Source: Flavobacteriaceae bacterium (lineage in GTDB: Bacteria; Bacteroidota; Bacteroidia; Flavobacteriales; Flavobacteriaceae). Taken from it: DNA of 9,616 nt. Numbering within the stretch: the stretch's first letter is position 1; the number at the start of each line of letters is the position of its first letter. A program made the position numbers and the translations under genes. Below are positions 6,370 to 9,616 of the stretch, piece by piece. The stretch spans positions 1-9,616 of the forward strand of contig JAUXCI010000079.1 in NCBI GenBank assembly GCA_030618945.1. Direction: 5' to 3'. A model generated the notes under the pieces. The model was not told where the DNA came from and made no database searches. It saw nothing but the letters and a program-made list of their open reading frames with translations.

Positions 6370-9132
6370 TTGAAAAACAATTATTTAACCATACTGTTCA
6401 TTTTAGTTTTTGCTCTTGCTTATGGGCAAAAAGAAACCGCCAATTGGTTTTTTGGGCAATATGCCGGCTTGAATTTTAGCAGCAGAAGTCCGGTTGCCCA
6501 AAAAGGCAGTTTGAACACTTTTGAAGGTTGCGCCAGTATTTCCAATGAAAAGGGGGCCTTGCTTTTCTATACGGACGGCGATAGCGTATGGAACAGAAAT
6601 CACGAAGTGATGCCTAACGGGACAGGATTATTTGGCCAATATTCCAGTACCCAGGCAGCAATTATTGTCCCAAAACCCAATAGCAAAAACATTTATTATG
6701 TCTTTACTGTAAGCCAGGCTCAATTTCGTGAACCCGGTGAGGTAAAAAACGGGATCAACTTCAGCATCGTAGACATGAATCTCGACAATGGAAAAGGAGA
6801 TGTGATTCCGGAAACAAAAAATACACATTTGGTGACCCATGATCAAAATGATGCTGAACAAAAAGAGTGGAAAAGTTCTGAAAAGATAGCAGCCACGCTC
6901 CATTTTGATGGTGTATCCTATTGGATTCTTACCCATTTTGTCGATACTTTTTATGCCTTTAAACTGGATGAGAACGGTTTAAACGAAGCGCCTGTAAAAA
7001 CTAAGGTCAATGATGTTATTCCCATTACTGAATCTTATGAAGGTGGCAAGTGGAATATGTCTGCCTTAGGGTATTTGAAGCTCTCTCCCAATGGAAAAAA
7101 AATAGCGATTGCACACAGTTTTACAGGGCCAGGGTTCATGTCAGGAAGGGTGTATTTATACGACTTTAATTCTGAGACAGGTAAAACATCCGCTACCGGT
7201 ATCAGATTGATCAGCGGTATATATTCCTATGGTGTAGAATTCTCGCCGAAATCAAGAAAAGTCTATGTTTCGACAAATACGTATAAGACCGTCAAAGGAG
7301 TTACATCTTTTCAAGGCAGTAACGTCTATCAGTTTGACCTGGAGAGTTCAAATATACGCAACAGTAAAACTGAAATTAACGATTCAAGAACTATAGTCGC
7401 CGGTGCACTTCAATTGGCCCTGGACGGAAAAATCTATAGAGCTAAGCACAAAACTAATTCCGCTCAGGGGGAACCCAGTTTGGCTGCCATTAACAAACCA
7501 GAACTTATCGGAAAAGACGCTGACTACGTGGATGAGGCTGTTATATTGGCGCCGGGCACTTATTCAACCTATGGCCTCCCTCCTTTTATTTCGTCTTTAT
7601 TTTTATTGACTTTTGATTATGAGTTTACCTGCTTTAGGGACGAGACCCACTTCTTTATTACTTCGGATGACCCTTATGATACCTTGGTATGGGATTTTGG
7701 TGATGGAACCACAAGCACTAATCCAGAGCCCTACCACCGCTACGCTAGGCCAGGAGAATACGAAGTTATCCTGACAACAACGCTGAATGGGGCTGAAAGT
7801 AAACCCCTAAAGAAAAAAGTTGAGATTGTTGGAACAATTGAAGTGGTCACAGAACCCTACTTATTTGTTCAATGCGACATTGATGAGGAGCCAGAAGATG
7901 GCATTACAACTTTCAATCTTCAACTTGCCAATGATCCCATAACATTGGGCCATGGCAATGAAGTAGATGTGTATTATTATAAAGAAATGGATGTTTTAGT
8001 GAATGATAGTTTAAATATCAATTCATTGCCTAATTTCTACAAAAACAATACAGTAAATGAACCCTTATTGGCTAAAGTGGTAAAAGCGGGTTCTGATTGT
8101 TATAATGTTGCTGATATTATTTTAAGAGCCACAAAAACAATTGAGTTTCTAGTGGAGAAATTTTATGGATGTAACCAGGGAGACGGTACCGCAATCTATG
8201 ATCTTGCCTCACGTAAAGAACAAATCCTAACAGACCTGAGCCTACCGCCTTTAACACAAGTGAGCTTTCATGCTTCTATGAATGATGCTGCTCTGGGATA
8301 TCAACCTTTAGATGAGAATTATATAGGAAGCCCATCAATAATCTATATCAGATTAGCGGATGACTATATCTGCTCAGGAATTGGTGAAATGGAACTTGAC
8401 ATGCCTCAAATGCCTAAAATCAATCTCGATGAAGAATACGACGTCTGTTCGGTTGATTTTCCCTTAAAAATAGACGGAGGAGTTGAGGCTTCCGAAAGAC
8501 AAAATTATTTGTATGAATGGCTTAGCGGAGAACAGAGCTATGAAATAGAAGCCAATGTTCCTGGTGACTATTATTTGACCATTACTGACAAATTATCCCT
8601 TTGTAGTATTATCAAAAGCATCAAAATCAAGGTTGTAGATACTCCAGTGATTAGAGCTATAGATCTCGATGACAACGGAACTACACATACAGCATCGATA
8701 CTATTGGAATATGAAGGTGATTTCGAATTTTCCCTTAATAACTCGTTTGGGCCTTATCAAACTGAGCCAGTATTCCGCGAACTTCCGCCCGACACATATA
8801 CTGTTTTTATAAGAGATAGAAAATCTTGTAATATTGTAGCCAAGAAATTTTTTATCTTTGGATTCCCTAAATTTTTTACCCCTAACAACGACGGAGATGC
8901 CGATGTTTGGGAAGTTAAAGGTCTAAATCCTGTAGACTTTAATTATTCTAATATACAGATTTTCAATAGGTTTGGTAAATTAATTGCATCTCTTTCTCCA
9001 GGTGGACAATGGGACGGAACTTATAATGGAAGACCACTACCTTCTGATGATTACTGGTTTACTGTTACCGTAACTGACAGCGATAACATCTCAACAACTT
9101 ATGTCAAGCATTTCAGTCTGTTAGGCAATTAA
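6370..9132 (+). CDS. Secreted T9SS cargo protein: beta-propeller-like, PKD and type B sorting domains
   Basis: A 920-residue protein with a Sec signal peptide (MKNNYLTILFILVFALAYGQ, cleavage near 19-20). Residues about 24-410 look like a WD40/PD40-type beta-propeller, with blade-like repeats such as GALLFYTDGDSVWN (62-75), LKLSPNGKKIAIA (236-248), VEFSPKSRKVYVS (289-301) and LALDGKIYRAK (349-359). A PKD domain follows (about 413-486, WDFGDG at 441-446). Two Cys-containing Ig-like repeats then begin near CDIDEEPEDGITTFNL and CNQGDGTAIYDL. The last about 90 residues (FPKFFTPNNDGDADVW, 832-847, to the end) are a gliding-motility-associated, T9SS type B sorting domain, so export to the cell surface or medium by the type IX system is expected. 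Ligand or partner is unknown. The start is TTG at 6370, because the next in-frame ATG (residue 81) would lose the signal peptide. Confidence 0.93.
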   Translation: MKNNYLTILFILVFALAYGQKETANWFFGQYAGLNFSSRSPVAQKGSLNTFEGCASISNEKGALLFYTDGDSVWNRNHEVMPNGTGLFGQYSSTQAAIIVPKPNSKNIYYVFTVSQAQFREPGEVKNGINFSIVDMNLDNGKGDVIPETKNTHLVTHDQNDAEQKEWKSSEKIAATLHFDGVSYWILTHFVDTFYAFKLDENGLNEAPVKTKVNDVIPITESYEGGKWNMSALGYLKLSPNGKKIAIAHSFTGPGFMSGRVYLYDFNSETGKTSATGIRLISGIYSYGVEFSPKSRKVYVSTNTYKTVKGVTSFQGSNVYQFDLESSNIRNSKTEINDSRTIVAGALQLALDGKIYRAKHKTNSAQGEPSLAAINKPELIGKDADYVDEAVILAPGTYSTYGLPPFISSLFLLTFDYEFTCFRDETHFFITSDDPYDTLVWDFGDGTTSTNPEPYHRYARPGEYEVILTTTLNGAESKPLKKKVEIVGTIEVVTEPYLFVQCDIDEEPEDGITTFNLQLANDPITLGHGNEVDVYYYKEMDVLVNDSLNINSLPNFYKNNTVNEPLLAKVVKAGSDCYNVADIILRATKTIEFLVEKFYGCNQGDGTAIYDLASRKEQILTDLSLPPLTQVSFHASMNDAALGYQPLDENYIGSPSIIYIRLADDYICSGIGEMELDMPQMPKINLDEEYDVCSVDFPLKIDGGVEASERQNYLYEWLSGEQSYEIEANVPGDYYLTITDKLSLCSIIKSIKIKVVDTPVIRAIDLDDNGTTHTASILLEYEGDFEFSLNNSFGPYQTEPVFRELPPDTYTVFIRDRKSCNIVAKKFFIFGFPKFFTPNNDGDADVWEVKGLNPVDFNYSNIQIFNRFGKLIASLSPGGQWDGTYNGRPLPSDDYWFTVTVTDSDNISTTYVKHFSLLGN

Positions 9133-9133
9133 A

Positions 9134-9162
9134 AAAAAGACCTAATATCATCCGGCCTTTTT
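9134..9162. terminator. Bidirectional terminator shared by convergent genes
   Basis: AAAAAGACC (9134-9142) pairs with GGCCTTTTT (9154-9162) with one A-C mismatch and an 11-nt loop. There is an A run on the left and a T run on the right, so the hairpin can act in both directions. It begins 2 nt after the stop of the T9SS cargo gene and ends 14 bp before the end of the converging esterase gene. Confidence 0.65.
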
Positions 9163-9175
9163 GTACTTATCAAGA

Positions 9176-9616
9176 TTACCATATTTCTGTTTCAAGCCAG
9201 GAAACAGCTACTTTGAGTTCATCTAAATAGGTACAAGGTTCATTATGAACCAGGCCTTGAGCAACAACAAAGGTGATATCAGATCCGGCTTTAATAGATT
9301 CTTCAACAAAACCCTTAGTAGTTTCCAATGGAAAAAGATCATCTTCAGACCCATGGATCACATATAATGGAACATTTATAGCGCCTGGATTACTGGTCGT
9401 ATTATATGAACTCGCCATAGGAATAGACGCAGAAAACTTATCACCGTAATATTGGGCATATAACCAGCTTCCATTGCCACCATCGCTATATCCTGTAACC
9501 ACAACTTTATCGGTGTCTATATTCAAATTCGAGCTTGTTAAATCCAATAGCGCAAGTACCTGAACTATATTTGCTTGCTCATGCCAATGTTCACCGTTAC
9601 TGTTTGGGCTTAAGAT
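9176..9616 (-). CDS. Alpha/beta-hydrolase esterase, C-terminal part (start lies beyond the window)
   Basis: The 146 visible residues form the C-terminal part of a serine hydrolase resembling PHB-depolymerase-like or dienelactone-hydrolase-like esterases. The reading frame stays open to the right edge, starting ILSPNSNGEHWHEQ, so the true start is outside. In fragment numbering the nucleophile elbow GYSDGG places the catalytic Ser at 44. The acid is Asp92 or Asp93 in VIHGSEDDLFP, and the His is 124 in GLVHNEP. All three appear in the right order and spacing, so the enzyme is probably active. The ANIVQVLALLDLTSSNLNID stretch just before the nucleophile strand (KVVVTGYS) is typical of this group. 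A TTG at 9547 could be misread as a start, but it falls inside the domain. Location and substrate cannot be told without the N-terminus. It converges on the T9SS cargo gene. Confidence 0.88.
   Translation of the reverse strand: MLSPNSNGEHWHEQANIVQVLALLDLTSSNLNIDTDKVVVTGYSDGGNGSWLYAQYYGDKFSASIPMASSYNTTSNPGAINVPLYVIHGSEDDLFPLETTKGFVEESIKAGSDITFVVAQGLVHNEPCTYLDELKVAVSWLETEIW

Noticed and set aside
9176..9547. Treating the esterase as a complete 123-residue protein starting at TTG 9547
   Set aside because: The frame continues upstream to the window edge with domain-like sequence, and a start at 9547 would lose most of the hydrolase core; the gene is cut by the window.

Overview
The window looks like a chromosomal segment of a Bacteroidota bacterium, most likely a (marine) member of Flavobacteriaceae. 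The supporting signs are AT-rich DNA, weak or absent Shine-Dalgarno sequences, a TAnnTTTG-type -7 promoter box, and a large secreted protein ending in a type IX secretion (T9SS type B) sorting domain. Assignment below family level is not possible from this sequence. No tRNA, rRNA, insertion sequence, CRISPR array or phage gene was seen.

Layout. Left edge (1-620, minus strand): a PaaI/MenI-like hotdog thioesterase, followed 9 bp later by the start of a membrane-anchored protein that runs off the window (possibly an alpha/beta hydrolase). A 91-bp divergent promoter region separates this pair from a plus-strand gene of the pRiA4b ORF-3 / IS1096 'TnpR-like passenger' family (712-1215). That gene converges on a minus-strand gene of unknown function (1277-2338), whose residue layout resembles a protein-kinase/APH-like fold. 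This is the most interesting item in the window. After a 144-bp divergent intergenic region comes a plus-strand cluster: ABC-2 exporter ATPase, its six-helix permease, then uvrB (nucleotide excision repair) 31 bp downstream, with an AT-rich hairpin in the last gap. A 920-residue secreted protein follows (signal peptide, beta-propeller-like region, PKD domain, T9SS type B sorting domain). It ends at a hairpin terminator shared with a converging, right-truncated alpha/beta-hydrolase esterase gene on the minus strand.

How the genes fit together. Most look like ordinary chromosomal flavobacterial genes, not an accessory island. The ABC ATPase and permease form one exporter, and uvrB may be co-transcribed with them. 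The thioesterase and the membrane protein probably form an operon. The T9SS cargo protein and the terminal esterase are convergent, so any link between them is only by proximity. I found no clear new multi-gene system; the kinase-like orphan protein is the best candidate for new biology.
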